Source of the DNA: Rhodeus uyekii
Taxonomy: Eukaryota; Chordata; Actinopteri; Cypriniformes; Acheilognathidae
DNA: 64,000 nucleotides
Assembly (NCBI GenBank): GCA_037043235.1
Contig: JAWRVZ010000221.1
Span: 70,001 to 134,000 of the forward strand
Reading direction: 5' to 3'
The position numbers and the translations under genes are program-made. Of this stretch, positions 13,701 to 24,500 are shown in pieces; positions within the stretch are counted from its first letter, which is position 1, and each line of letters begins with the position of its first letter. The notes under the pieces were generated by a model that ran no database searches, had not been told where the DNA came from, and was given only the letters and a program-made list of their open reading frames with translations.

Positions 13701-16700
13701 ACTTATGTTATTTTATTTAGTTGTCTCTAAATCAGGGTTGGAACCAAAAAATTGTGATTCTCAATTTATTCTGCAAATGCAAATGTTATTTTGCTGTTGT
13801 AATCAAATGATTTAGTGTCAATAGTGTGATTTATTTGACCTCAGTTCCCGCAGTGATCAACATCGCATGAAAACATCTAGTAAAGTTTTTCATATTTTAA
13901 TTTTTTAAAGTTTAATACACTTTAATAACTAATATCACGGGCGAGTGAGTGACTGCAAATTTAACATCTTTCTCTCTTCTGACCAATGTAATCATTTGCT
14001 CTATATTTTTTCCCCCTTTCTGGAAAATTCTATCACTATTTTTTCTTTTGCTATTGGAGCAAATAGAAATACAAAAATTATATTTGCCGTTATCTCTCGT
14101 TCACTGTTCGCTATAGAAGTTTAATAAGCAACTGTGCCGACATCCGCTCCGGAGAACCCTGTAAATGTGAAAAGCGTCCACTCTCATCGGTCCGTCTCTA
14201 ATTCCCGTGCACTTGTCTTCAGGTTACAGTGTACCAGCCCAATGAAGGGAAAGGCTTCCCAGTGCTGGACCACCCGCCCTCCCCACCTGAAGACATTCTC
14301 ATCTGCAGCTATGAGGATCTACCAGGTGCAGTGACTCACTCAAGACGCTTTTGAAAGCAAGTGTGTTTGTGATATTCATCGTTGTTTAACTTCCCTGCAG
14401 AAAAATACTGGAAGAAATATCAGTACGCCACAAAGTTTGTGCAGTTGGTGAAATCGAAGACCCCTAAAGTCACGCTGTACACTAAGTTTGCCAAGTGCAT
14501 GTTGATGGAGAACGCTCCGAACGCAGACCTGGAGGTGTGCTTCTACGATGGTGAGCGGCGGTCGGTGTGTAGAGCGTTGGGTGTGTATCCGTTGCAGGCT
14601 TACGGATTGCTTTTATTCCATCTGTTAGGTGCAAAAACCCATAAGTCGAGTGAACAGGTGCGTGTGGTGGAGAAGAGCGGGAAATCGTACACCGTGAAGG
14701 GGGATGTTGGGCTGAGCGCACTGAGTCCGGAGTGCAGACTCTACATGGAGCTCTCCGAGGAGGTAACGTGCACTTGACATGTTTAAGTGTGAGATTCGCT
14801 GCACTTTTAAGGCTTTCGTATACGTCTGGTCGTGCTTCTTGCTAAAGTTGAAACGCTGATCAGGTTTTAAAGCGTTTGTGTTTTTCTTAGGGGCATCGAA
14901 TGTGTTTGTCTTTGGAATCGGCGATTACAGCTGAGGAGCAGCGCAGCGCTAAAAACACGCTATTCTTTCCCATCACTATCGGCAGGTGAGGCTTGTGTTT
15001 ATAACCGTTTATAACGCTTATATTTACTGTAACTAAACCTGTGCTGAAGGGCGTTTTCACAACTGGCTCATTTGGAGCATTTGTTTCAGAACCTGGCTAG
15101 TTTTCTCACTTTAGTTCGATGTGCATTCCTGTTGCTCATACAGTAGAGTGTGGTGCTTGCAACGCCAAGGTCATGGGTTCAATTCCCAGAAAAGAATGTC
15201 AGTGTGTTTCTTGAATGCAATTCAAGTCGCTTTGGATAAAAGCATCTGCCAAATGCATAAATGTAAATCATGTGTTAATGAACACGTCAATCGCGCTCGG
15301 ATCTGCAGCAAAACAATCGCTCTGAGATCACCTGAACAACATGCTCTTGACCCGATTGAATACTAGCTCTAGATTGTGATTCTGAGCACATTAGTTATCA
15401 CAGTTGAAAACGACATTTCGGTACGCTTTGAAATATTGCCTCACATTTTATATTTATGCATTTGTCAGATGCTTTTATCCAAAGCAACTTACATCGTATT
15501 CAAGAAACGCATTGAATCAGTTCTTGCTTTCCCTGGGATCGAACCCATGACCATGGTGTTGTAAACTCCAATGCTCTACTGATACAGCAAAGCCTTGTGC
15601 CTTGTGAAAGCGAACTTAACCCAGGGTGTCCGCGGGGTTGTAAAAGGTAGTAAAAGGTAGTAAATGAAATCAGCCAAAATTAAGGCCATTAAAAAGTAGT
15701 AAAAAGTAGTAAACGTCTTTTGACGAGGTATTAAATTTTCGAGCCAAATTTTTTAGATATATTTTCAATTTGTGTTAAGTGCAGGTCTTTCTTTTAAAAT
15801 TTGCGAGGATTTATTTAGATGTTGAAACTAGGACCTGAGCGATATCACGCGAGGTTGTGTTTGTTCGCGCGCACGCGCGCGCGCGCCCAGTGCATTGCGA
15901 GCTGAGGTGAGTGAACAGCAGAGTGAACAGACTACACTGCAGCTGAGGCGTTGTGGTGTTTATGTGCGGCGGTAAAGTCACTCTATTCTTCTCCCACTTC
16001 AGCGGACACTTACTGTCATGTATTTCGGTAGAAGATTCTCCGATCTGCGACACAAACTATCAGCGAACAAGTTTAATATTTTGATTTCACCTATCGTTTC
16101 TGTGCAGTATCGCCAAAAGCATAAAATGAGTAAAATGTTACTTCTTACCCCGTGAGCAGGGTTAGTTGTAACAGACAGAGGGTTATTTGTAACGCATGTT
16201 ATGCAATGGATGTTCATTCATGTATTTTTATTTCTTACAAAAAGTTGTCTTGATGATCATAAGCATAACTTATGAATGAAATATTATATTTTTATTTTAT
16301 TTTTTTTTACATTTTGTTTATGCTTTGAACATTAAAACTTTTTAATAGGTTAATACAATGCAAAATATCTGATTATTGATATAGGCTATGCAATGTTACA
16401 ACTAACACTGCGGTGTCGTGTTTACCTCAGGACCGGCTAGCAGTCACTGTGTTTTTCACATCTTTCAAAATGGTACCATCTTTTAGCCAAGAAGATGGTA
16501 ATTATTGGACTAACATACTTTCACACACTTTGTAAATCGAAAAACAACTACTACAACAAAAAATATTTACATGCTGCCAAAAGAGTTTTTCCTGTGGTTC
16601 TCCTCCAAACTTCGCTGAAATTTCTCGAAAGATGGCCAGAAGACGTGTGCAAACAGTGTGGTGAAAAGCCTGTTAGTGCATCATATTTAATCATATCCTT

Positions 16701-18027
16701 TGCAACTATCTAAAAGTCTACGTTACCATTTACCCCGCATTACTTTTGTGCCCCGCGCTCCCCTAATACTGACCTTATTTCAGCAAAATTCATTATTATT
16801 TTACTTGATTTATAGATTCAGTATTTTAGATGTATTATTGATGCATTTAAATGTATTTTTGACTGTCTTCTTACTTTTAGTCTAGTCGTCTAATCAGTTA
16901 CAAAACTTTAGTTTAAATGACTCACAAATCAGTGGCGTTTCGACTAGTCCGTAGTGTTTAGATCTAGCAACTAAACACCACTCTTTCAATTCCAACGATG
17001 GCTTTGGAGAGCTGTTTAGAAATGTTTCCGGACTCCGACATAGCAAAATCCTTCGCTTTAGGCAAGAATAAGAACGCTTACATGATCAAATTTGGTATTG
17101 CACCATATTTTAAGAAGAAAAACTGGTGGAGACCGTAAACCAAGCAGGGCTGTTCGACAAGAGGCTCAACCAATCCTAAAAAAAAAAATCCCTCCTTTTT
17201 TGGAGGATGGTTATGTCGGTCAAGATAATCGCAGTGACGCTGGTATTAAAAAATATTTTGAAGGTAGTAAAAAGGTAGTAAATTCAACTTAAGAAGTTCT
17301 GTATAAACCCTGTAACCAAGCAGAAATTGCAAGTCCCTTTTTGGGAACAAAAGGTCTGAGAAATGTCACGAGTGAGGTGTTTTTCACACTGATTGTCTTC
17401 TGCTCCACCAGGAGACCCACGGATCCAGTGTTTCCAGTCCCTCAGCCTCAGTGTTCGTCTGCTCCTGCTGAGGGGGCTCAGGTGTGCTTGAGTCCGCCCC
17501 AGCCCCCACACATCACACCGTCAGTGAGTCACGCGTGCACATCAACAAGCTCTCTCTCTCAAATGACAGTTTTCATTATCAGTAACTCATTTGTCGTCTT
17601 CACACCTAGATGATTTCCTACACGGGATCGGATTTCACCACAGCAAGTGTGGCTAAAGGCAGCTCGCCTCAGTCGGGCAAAGAGGAGCGCACCGCTAACA
17701 CCGGGAAGGTGCTCAAGTCCGTTTTTGTGCCGAACATCGGCTGGGCTTCTCAGGTAAAGTGTTTGACTGAATAGTTTGGGGATAAAAAAGATTAATTCTA
17801 GATAAAAACTGAAGACTATAATGCATGTTTGAGCTGTTGTAACTGAAAGTAGCTGACAGATCTTTAAATGTATAATATATCTTAAAATGCTTTTAAATGC
17901 GTCTCAAGATGCACATCAGTGATGTTTTTGTTTTAAGGCATGTTTATCAAAGCTACTAATGTCCTAATTGATCCAGTTAGGCCTAATCCTGCCTCAATTT
18001 AAGCATTGTCCGTGAAAACAGACCTAA

Positions 18028-18060
<33 letters not shown>

Positions 18061-18317
18061 GTTAAATACATTTATAGATATGCATACACAGTTCTTTGCT
18101 TTCAAAAAGTTAACATTTTACTGTATGTATAATTATTTCTTTACATTTATTTATTATCCTTGTCATTCCAGCGCTATTTATTATTATTGATATACTATTG
18201 TAGTTTTGTTAATATTTTGAATTGCTTAATTTGAATATTTTTGTCTGTTTATTCAGTTTTGATTTGTTTTAGTTTTTCATTTGAATTATTTTAGTACTTC
18301 AATTTAAACTAAATGAA

Positions 18318-18395
<78 letters not shown>

Positions 18396-18424
18396 AATAA
18401 AAAAAAAGAATTAAAATCACATTT

Positions 18425-18456
<32 letters not shown>

Positions 18457-19040
18457 TCTCCTTTCATTTAGTTTAAATTGAAGTACTAAAATAATTCAGA
18501 TTTTGTTTTTATGGTTTTAGTTTAATATAGTATAATAATTATATCTACCATTATGCATTTAAATAATACTACTGTATATAAACTACATATTTAGAAATGA
18601 TAGATCTACAAACAGTAATTTATAATACATTTTATATTTCTACGTTTGCTGGTATAAATGATCGTATCATCAGCACTGAAGTCAGTTGATCATCTTGTTT
18701 TTTAGCTAACGAGTGGTGAGGTGTGGGTTCAGTTTAACGACGGATCCCAGCTGATGGTCCAAGTTGGCGTCTCTTGCATCACTTTTACTTCTCCTGAAGG
18801 AAAAATCACCAGGTAAAGCTCGTCCTAAAGAATATGATTTAAGAACAACATGTATAACGTTCATAATAAGGCCAGGGAGATTTCGTAAAACCATGAAATG
18901 AGGTCATGTTTGAGAATGAATGCTGTCTGTTTCTTCTCAGGTATAAAGAGAATGAAAAGTTACCAGAGCTGGTGAAAGAGAAGCTGCACTGTCTGTCCAG
19001 CATCCTGGGTCTCCTCGCCAGCCCAGCCGCCAGACGCTGA
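5696..19040 (+). CDS. plk4: Polo-like kinase 4, complete, 16 coding exons
   Basis: Serine/threonine kinase that triggers centriole duplication and phosphorylates STIL at the centrosome. Exons: 5696-5725, 8013-8108, 8197-8292, 9163-9277, 9824-10790, 10882-10967, 12430-12752, 13283-13387, 14223-14325, 14401-14550, 14629-14762, 14891-14985, 17412-17523, 17610-17753, 18706-18812, 18941-19040. All are GT-AG, total 2763 nt, 920 residues (human 970). The kinase domain spans residues about 11-265: glycine loop GKGSFACV, VAIK lysine 41, HRD aspartate 136, DFG aspartate 154 and T-loop Thr170 in FTMCGTPNYISPE, all intact. A DSGIAT phosphodegron for beta-TrCP is at residues 285-290. A basic RLKPIRQKTKNAV segment precedes cryptic polo boxes 1-2 (about 572-800); polo box 3 (about 850-920) carries VWVQFNDGSQL and CLSSIL. 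The start ATG is followed by the short conserved first exon. No break was found. Confidence 0.97.
6000..6645. repeat. purine-rich minisatellite in plk4 intron 1
   Basis: Irregular tandem copies of units built from 'gatgaacagatgaaggtg', 'taactagtgacgagg' and 'aggagagatgaa'; unit length varies with internal deletions. A long minus-strand open frame across it is a product of the repeat. Confidence 0.85.
6808..7434. repeat. AAGTCAGAATTGTGAG tandem-cored DNA element, right end present
   Basis: Degenerate direct repeats of 'gaaaaagtcagaattgtgag' and related units fill the region. It ends at 7411-7434 with tgtggcggtaacgagtttcc atag, nearly the same terminus as the element at 58845-59995. No matching left terminus was found. 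Similar sequence is widespread in zebrafish (from memory). Confidence 0.55.
7468..7818. repeat. CA/CT compound microsatellite
   Basis: About 350 bp of (CA)n and (CT)n in plk4 intron 1, with a duplicated inner block of about 115 bp (compare 7535-7640 with 7640-7760). Confidence 0.9.
8293..9162. other. plk4 intron 3, AT-rich
   Basis: Holds a short (TA)n run at about 8991-9015. Otherwise no recognised element. Confidence 0.5.
9278..9823. other. plk4 intron 4, AT-rich
   Basis: Nothing recognised apart from low-complexity A/T tracts. Confidence 0.5.
10339..10356 (+). other. DSG phosphodegron of PLK4
   Basis: Encodes Asp-Ser-Gly-Ile-Ala-Thr (residues 285-290), the DSGxxT motif that in human PLK4 is autophosphorylated and recognised by SCF-beta-TrCP to limit kinase level and centriole number. 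It is conserved with a one-residue offset from human. Confidence 0.85.
11091..11707. mobile_element. TIR MITE, 'CCCGCATATAACCCGC' family, copy 1
   Basis: Left end gtgcattttcccgcatataa and right end ttatatgcgggaaaatacgg are inverted. TA dinucleotides flank both ends (11089-11090, 11708-11709). Length 617 bp; no coding capacity. It shares ends and interior with 28133-28724. It lies in plk4 intron 6. Confidence 0.75.
11710..12429. other. rest of plk4 intron 6
   Basis: AT-rich intron sequence up to the acceptor at 12428-12429; no repeat or gene recognised. Confidence 0.5.
12914..13207. mobile_element. Tc1-like transposon, one end
   Basis: Begins TA-CAGTGGGGCAAATAAGTATT and continues through 'cttaaatagatgagagaggc', 'ttcatcataggttctcttc' and 'tttgttggcaatgacagagg', the typical 5' terminus of fish Tc1 elements. 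The transposase and the other end are missing. In plk4 intron 7. Confidence 0.75.
13409..13680. repeat. probable LINE 3'-end fragment
   Basis: Contains 'tttatttatagagcacattt' and 'ggccaaccaaagtgctgtac', a pattern common at 3' ends of teleost LINEs, followed by an A-rich stretch. No coding part. Assignment is tentative. In plk4 intron 8. Confidence 0.4.
14551..14628 (+). other. 78-nt plk4 intron that is open in frame
   Basis: Runs from donor GTGAGC to an acceptor in TGTTAG. It interrupts the codon between FYD and GAKTHK, where human PLK4 reads straight through, so it is called an intron. Its length is a multiple of three and it has no stop in the coding frame, so retention would add 26 residues (starting GERRSVCRALG) instead of truncating the protein. 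Confidence 0.7.
15125..15268 (+). mobile_element. tRNA-derived SINE (copy 2)
   Basis: Head 'ttgctcatacagtagagtg', B-box-like 'gggttcaattccc', tail 'tcgctttggataaaagcatc' and an AAATGTAAAT end. Lies in plk4 intron 12, just outside the hAT-like element, and facing copy 3. Confidence 0.8.
15443..15593 (-). mobile_element. tRNA-derived SINE (copy 3)
   Basis: Same family as copy 2, in inverted orientation about 175 nt away. Reads tail to head on the + strand ('gcatttgtcagatgctttta' to 'ctctactgatacagcaaagc'). Confidence 0.8.
15622..17313. mobile_element. decayed hAT-like DNA transposon in plk4 intron 12
   Basis: Opens CAGGGTGTCCGCGGGG with repeated AAAGGTAGTAAA motifs and closes with the same motif followed by ATAAACCCTG. 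The sequence taacc occurs directly outside both ends, suggesting a 5-bp target duplication. It contains a transposase-like remnant near its right end. The hAT assignment rests on that remnant; a 5-bp duplication is unusual for hAT. Confidence 0.6.
16998..17290 (+). pseudogene. hAT-family transposase-like remnant
   Basis: A reading frame from ATG 16998 contains FPDSDIAKSFALGKNKNAY and FGIAPYF, a motif set I know from fish hAT-related proteins. After an A-run near 17116-17120 the frame shifts by one, and the similarity continues with LVETVNQAGLF in another frame. It is truncated, lacks the catalytic core and is not functional. Confidence 0.55.
17754..18282. other. first part of plk4 intron 14
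   Basis: AT-rich, with a (TAT)n run at about 18026-18061; otherwise nothing recognised. Confidence 0.5.
18283..18500. repeat. palindrome of about 40-bp arms around (TA)n
   Basis: Left arm (18283-18323) 'ttagtacttcaatttaaact' and right arm (18456-18500) 'agtttaaattgaagtactaa' are near-perfect inverses, enclosing (TA)n at 18322-18391 and a second (TA)n(CA)n at about 18425-18455. In plk4 intron 14. Confidence 0.85.
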
Positions 19041-19320
19041 GTGAACCCGCGTTCATGCTGTCGGAAGCACTTCCGGGGTTTTTTACGTCAAATTCTCATG
19101 AATATGCTTTGAGTGTTTGTAAATACATGTTTTTAAGCCTTTGTACATATAGTCCTAAAGATTATGAAAGTTATATATTTTTTATGTTGTACATAATGGT
19201 TTCCTGTGTATGTCTTGTGGGCGGTTCCTTTATTTTTGTCTACCAGTTCTACTCAGTGCTTCAATGAAATGTGAGCTGTACAAGCATTAAACATCTGCGG
19301 CATGGTTTATTATTGTTCTC
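19041..19320 (+). other. 3' UTR of plk4
   Basis: Short UTR after the stop, with an ATTAAA poly(A) hexamer at 19286-19291 and a T-rich stretch after it. Cleavage near 19310 is inferred. Confidence 0.55.
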
Positions 19321-19421
19321 TTTTTATTATTATTGCTTTATTTTTATTTCTTTAAAACACGTGGGCAGGATTTATGAAGCTATTCAACTGGTGACTCATA
19401 ATGACAAATATTTCACCCCTC

Positions 19422-19452
<31 letters not shown>

Positions 19453-19845
19453 AAAAATCAATTTTAAAGAATCATTTACTCATTGCAATGCAAAAAATAA
19501 AATAAAAATCCAAGTCAAAAACTAAATTTTTTTAATTAAAAAGTATATTTGTGTCACACAGATTAAAATCAAACATTACCAAGAACATATAAATATTATG
19601 TATGCAGGAACACCTGTTGTATATAAAGCCTAGTTTACAGCAGAAGAGTTGGCTTGAATTTATTACCTTGTTTTCTAGAAAACCCAATGAAGTTCTCAGA
19701 GATTGTTGCACTGGCGCCCCCTTGCGGCCGCACACACGCACACACTCAGTGGATTCAGCAGCTTCACAAACCTGTCATGAACACACACACTTACACTAGC
19801 TGGACTGGACTGAGCCCAGCCCCATCTCAGGAGGAGGCAGTGCTC
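19321..19845. other. plk4-itpk1 intergenic gap
   Basis: Contains a (TA)n at about 19421-19445 and short CA runs. No gene or known mobile element seen. Confidence 0.5.
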
Positions 19846-20010
19846 GCTCTCTAGGTGTTTGGATTGAGAGCAGAACGCATTCAATCCTTCCGATCATCAT
19901 CATCCGAGCGCCTGTAATTCCCAGCCTGAGCGACACGAGTCATGGAGACCCGACCGCCCTCCAGCTAGCCAACCGCTATCCCACCGAGCCCGAAAACATG
20001 CGCTAGACAG
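19846..20010 (+). promoter_or_regulatory. putative itpk1 5' non-coding exon and promoter
   Basis: A GC/CpG-rich island lies between AT-rich flanks, upstream of the itpk1 ATG exon, whose acceptor is at 21509-21510. A donor-like cag|gtatct ends it at 20010; an alternative donor GTAAGT is at 20273-20278. It carries two short upstream frames: ATG 19942 (METRPPSS then stop) and ATG 19998 (Met-Arg-stop). Transcript evidence would be needed to fix the exon. Confidence 0.4.
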
Positions 20011-20394
20011 GTATCTGCTCCTCTGCATCTGCGCTTTCAGTGCCTCCACGGGGAGAACACGAGTTTTCTGCTTTCTGACATCGAGCAGGACTCGAGCGGA
20101 TCTGAGCGTGAGAGTGCGTGCGGCTGCTAGCTAGTTCCCGCACCGCTGAACGGGTTGTTTATGGCGGATTTCAGGAGTTCTGCTGCCTCCTTCATGGTGT
20201 TCATATGTTTTCGAGTGTGTGTAATGCGTACAATCAAGCGGATTTCTGTCCTGAGGCAGTGATACAGTGAGAGTAAGTGTTAAACCAGGAGGGACACATG
20301 GGCTGCGTTTCCAATTCTAGCGAGCTGTCTTCCTGGACAGCAGAAGTGCATCTCCATGCTGTCTAACGGGAAGCTTCCGCTCTGCTGCGAAGCA

Positions 20395-21150
20395 AATGCT
20401 CGAATCTTTAGAATGCTGTGAGTCGAATCCAAGTTTGAACTCGAATGTTGTTATTCGAATACACATTTAAACTCGAATGTTGCGAATCGGTTAATCGAAT
20501 ACGTGTTTAAACTGGAATGTTGTTATTCAAATACACGTTTAAACTCGAATGTTGTGAATCGGTTAATCTATTAGACGTTTAAACTCGATTGTTGTGAATC
20601 GGTTAATCGAATACACATTTAAACTCGAATGTTGTTATTAGAATACACATTGAAACTAGAATGTTGCGTATCGGTTAATCGAATATGTGTGTAAACTCGA
20701 TTGTTGTTATTTGAATACACGTTTAAACTCGAATGTTGTTATTCGAATACATATTTAATCTTAAATGTTGTGAATCTGTTAATCGAATACACGTTTAAAC
20801 TCGAATGTTGTGAATTGGTTAATCGAATACGTGTTTAAACTCAAATGTTGTGAATCGGTTAATTGAATATGCGTTTAAACTTGATTGTTGTTATTCGAAT
20901 ACATGTTTAAACTCGAATGTTGGGAATCGGTTAATCGAATAAACGTTTAAACGTTGAGTTTAAACTTGAATGTTGTTACTTGAATACACTTTAATTTGAA
21001 TATTGTTATTCGAATACACAATTAAATCCGAATGTTGTAAATCGTTTTTCAAATACACTTTTAAACTCGAATATTGTTTTTCGAGTAGATGTTTCATTTT
21101 TTTAAGTTATTCTATCAGTTATTCGGATCAGTTATTCGAATACATTATCA
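20395..21150. repeat. minisatellite with alternating 33/40-bp units, itpk1 intron 1
   Basis: Tandem degenerate copies built on 'gtttaaactcgaatgttg' followed either by 'ttattcgaatacac' (about 33 bp) or by 'tgaatcggttaatcgaatac' (about 40 bp). About 19 copies, decaying toward the right end. Confidence 0.85.
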
Positions 21151-21570
21151 ATAAGGCTTGCGCTGGCTAGCAACACTGGCGTGGAAAGAGTTCATTAATG
21201 CTGCCTCCAATGATGTTCTGAATAGAATATTCTAACGGAATATTGAGACTCACATATGAAGGATCTAACGTTCCAACTGAAGTGTTTGTGATACCCAAAA
21301 ATTCAGTTTAGCCTGGCAGTTCATTAGGTTTTGGGTCAAAGCCTCTGAGATTCGCAGTCCAACCTGAGCATTGATATTGGACAGAATCTGTCACATTTCA
21401 GCCTGTTTATTGTTCAGCGTCAGTCATTAGCCGTCTTTGATTTAACACTGATGAATACGTTTCATCATTTCAGGCGCTGATAATAATCTCTCTTGGCATT
21501 GCTTTCACAGGGTTGTATAAGAAGACTGTTTCCTGTTTTCACTGGAGTGACACTACTGTCAGCAGCTGAA

Positions 21571-24500
21571 ATGCAGACTTTCCTGAGAGGCAGACGAGTG
21601 GGCTATTGGCTCAGCGAGAAGAAGATGAAGAAACTCAATTTCCTGGCCTTTGCAGAGATGTGCAGGTGAGAGGTGACTCTAGATCCATCAGCCAGGATCT
21701 GTTTCCATGTAAGAGCACAGCAGGCGCCTGTTGCTGTTGGGCTTTCCCTGCACTCCTGCTCAGCGGTTCATCCAAAACAGCTGTTTTCAATGTGTCTGCT
21801 GCTGTTGTTCTGCTTGACGGATCAGTTGATTGAGTTGTTTGAATAAAAAGGTGTGACAGTGTTCTTGAATGTTTTCTTCATTGAGCATGTTAGAAAGGAC
21901 ATTGAACTGTTGTTGAGAAAGATCCAGGAAGGTTGCTTGAGGTTGTGTAATACAGCGCAGCAGAGAGGCATGTTAACATAAGATGCTTCTTAAGACATTA
22001 TTTCTCGTGGAAGTGTCTCATAACCATAAATGGTTGTTTAGGTTGACAGACTGCACATCTGATCTAAAGAAGTGCGCAAATGACTCGTACCACACTAACA
22101 TAGTTTTAAAGTTTTGGAGGGTTTTCCCCAAACAGTTACCCGTTTGCCTTTGGTTGGATAAATGAATAGCCCCGTCCCAAACCCACACACTAGTTGAGCA
22201 AATCTTGACATGTCAGACTGGTCTGGTTACTCAAGCAATTGAAACATGAGCTTTCGAGGAAAGGTGTGTTATTAATTCTAAGGAATTGCAGTGTTGTTGT
22301 TTTCTTTTTCAAATGGCCATTAAAATATCATAGATTTGTGACTTGGAGCTGGATTTACAAAATAGTCTTATGAATAAAATTCTTTTTCACTACTGTTTGT
22401 TTTGTTTTCTAACTTAAAAAAATTGGGAACATTTTATTTTGTAAATTTTGAATTTATACAAAAAATAAAAATAAATTATATTTACAAACCTTTATGTTAG
22501 ATAATTAATCAATTTGACAGCATTACTAAATTGTTCTTAATAATTCAAACCACTCTAGCGACTGCATAGCAACATGGTGAAAATCTAACAACACGCTAGC
22601 GACTACATAGCAACGTGGGGAAAACCTAACAACACCCTAGCGACTGCATAGCAACGTGGTGAAAACCTAGTGACTGCATAGCAATGGGGTGAAAACCTAA
22701 CAACAACCTAGCGACTGCGTAGCAACGGGGGGAAAACCTAACAACACCCTAGTGACTGCTTAGCAATGGGGTGAAAACCTAACATTATGGTGGTGAGTTT
22801 TGCTCGGTTGCACACTTTTTCTTCCAGAAAATAGGAGAATCTTATTTTACTTTGCAGGATTGTTCCAAAGTGGGTTTATTTATATTCGAGCTGCAGGATT
22901 TTGGAGAAATGTAAAAATTACATTTTTGTTTTAAACAGCGAGTCTGAAAACAAGCTTAACAAAATAAAATAATTTACTAGAGATTCTGACAAAATGTTAA
23001 AATGATCTAAAGAAGTGCGCAAATGACTCGTATCACACTAACATAGTTTTAAAGTTTTGGAGGGTTTTCCCCAAACAGTTACTCGTTTGCCTTTGGTTGG
23101 ATAAATGAATAGCCCCGTCCCAAACCCACGCACTAGTTGAGCAAATCTTGACATGTCAGACTGGTCTGGTTACTCAAGCAATCGAAACATGAGCTTTCGA
23201 GGAAAGGTGTGTTATTAATTCTAAGGAATCGAAGTGTTGTTGTTTTTTTGTTTTTTTTTAAATAGCCATTAAAATATCATAGATTTGTGACTTGGAGCTG
23301 GATTTACAAAATAGTCTTATGAATAAAATTTTTTGTCACTACTGTTTGTTTTGTTTTCTAACTTAAAAAAATTGGGAACATTTTATTTTGTAAAATTTTA
23401 TGAATTTATACAAATAAAAAAATATTATATTTACAAACAATTAATTGTAACAATAACAATTAGTTTGCAATTAATCGCATTTAATCAATTTAACAGCATT
23501 ACTAAATTGATCTTAGTAATTCAAACCACCCTAGCGACTGCATAGCAACATGGTGAAAACCTAACAACACCCTAGTGACTGCGTAGGAATGTGGTGAAAA
23601 CCTAACAACACCCTAGTGACTGCGTAGGAATGTGGTGAAAACCTAACAACACCCTGGCGACTGCATAGGAATGTGGTGAAAACCTAACAACACCCTAGCG
23701 ACTGCATAGCGACGTGGTGAAAACCTAACAGCACCCTAGCGACTGCATATTGACGTGGTGAAAACCTAACAGCACCCTAGCGACTGCATAGCGACGTGGT
23801 GAAAACCTAACAACACCCTAGCGACTGCATAGCGACGTGGTGAAAACCTAACAACACCCTAGCGACTGCATAGCGACGTGGTGAAAACCTAACAACACCC
23901 TAGCGACTGCATAGCGACGTGGTGAAAACCTAACAACACCCTGGCGACTGCATAGCGACGTGGTGAAAACCTAACAACACCCTGGCGACTGCATAGCGAC
24001 GTGGTGAAAACCTAACAGCACCCTAGCGACTGCATATTGACGTGGTGAAAACCTAACAGCACCCTAGCGACTGCATAGCGACGTGGTGAAAACCTAACAA
24101 CACCCTAGCGACTGCATAGCGACGTGGTGAAAACCTAACAACACCCTAGCGACTGCATAGCGACGTGGTGAAAACCTAACAACACCCTAGCGACTGCATA
24201 GCGACGTGGTGAAAACCTAACAACACCCTGGCGACTGCATAGCGACGTGGTGAAAACCTAACAACACCCTAGCAACTGCATAGCAACATGGTGAAAACCT
24301 AACAACACCCTAGCGACTGCATAGGAATGTGGTGAAAACCTAACAACACCCTGGCGACTGCATAGGAATGTGGTGAAAACCTAACAACACCCTAGCAACT
24401 GCATAGCAACATGGTGAAAACCTAACAACACCCTAGTGACTGCGTAGGAATGTGGTGAAAACCTAACAACACCCTGGCGACTGCATAGGAATGTGGTGAA

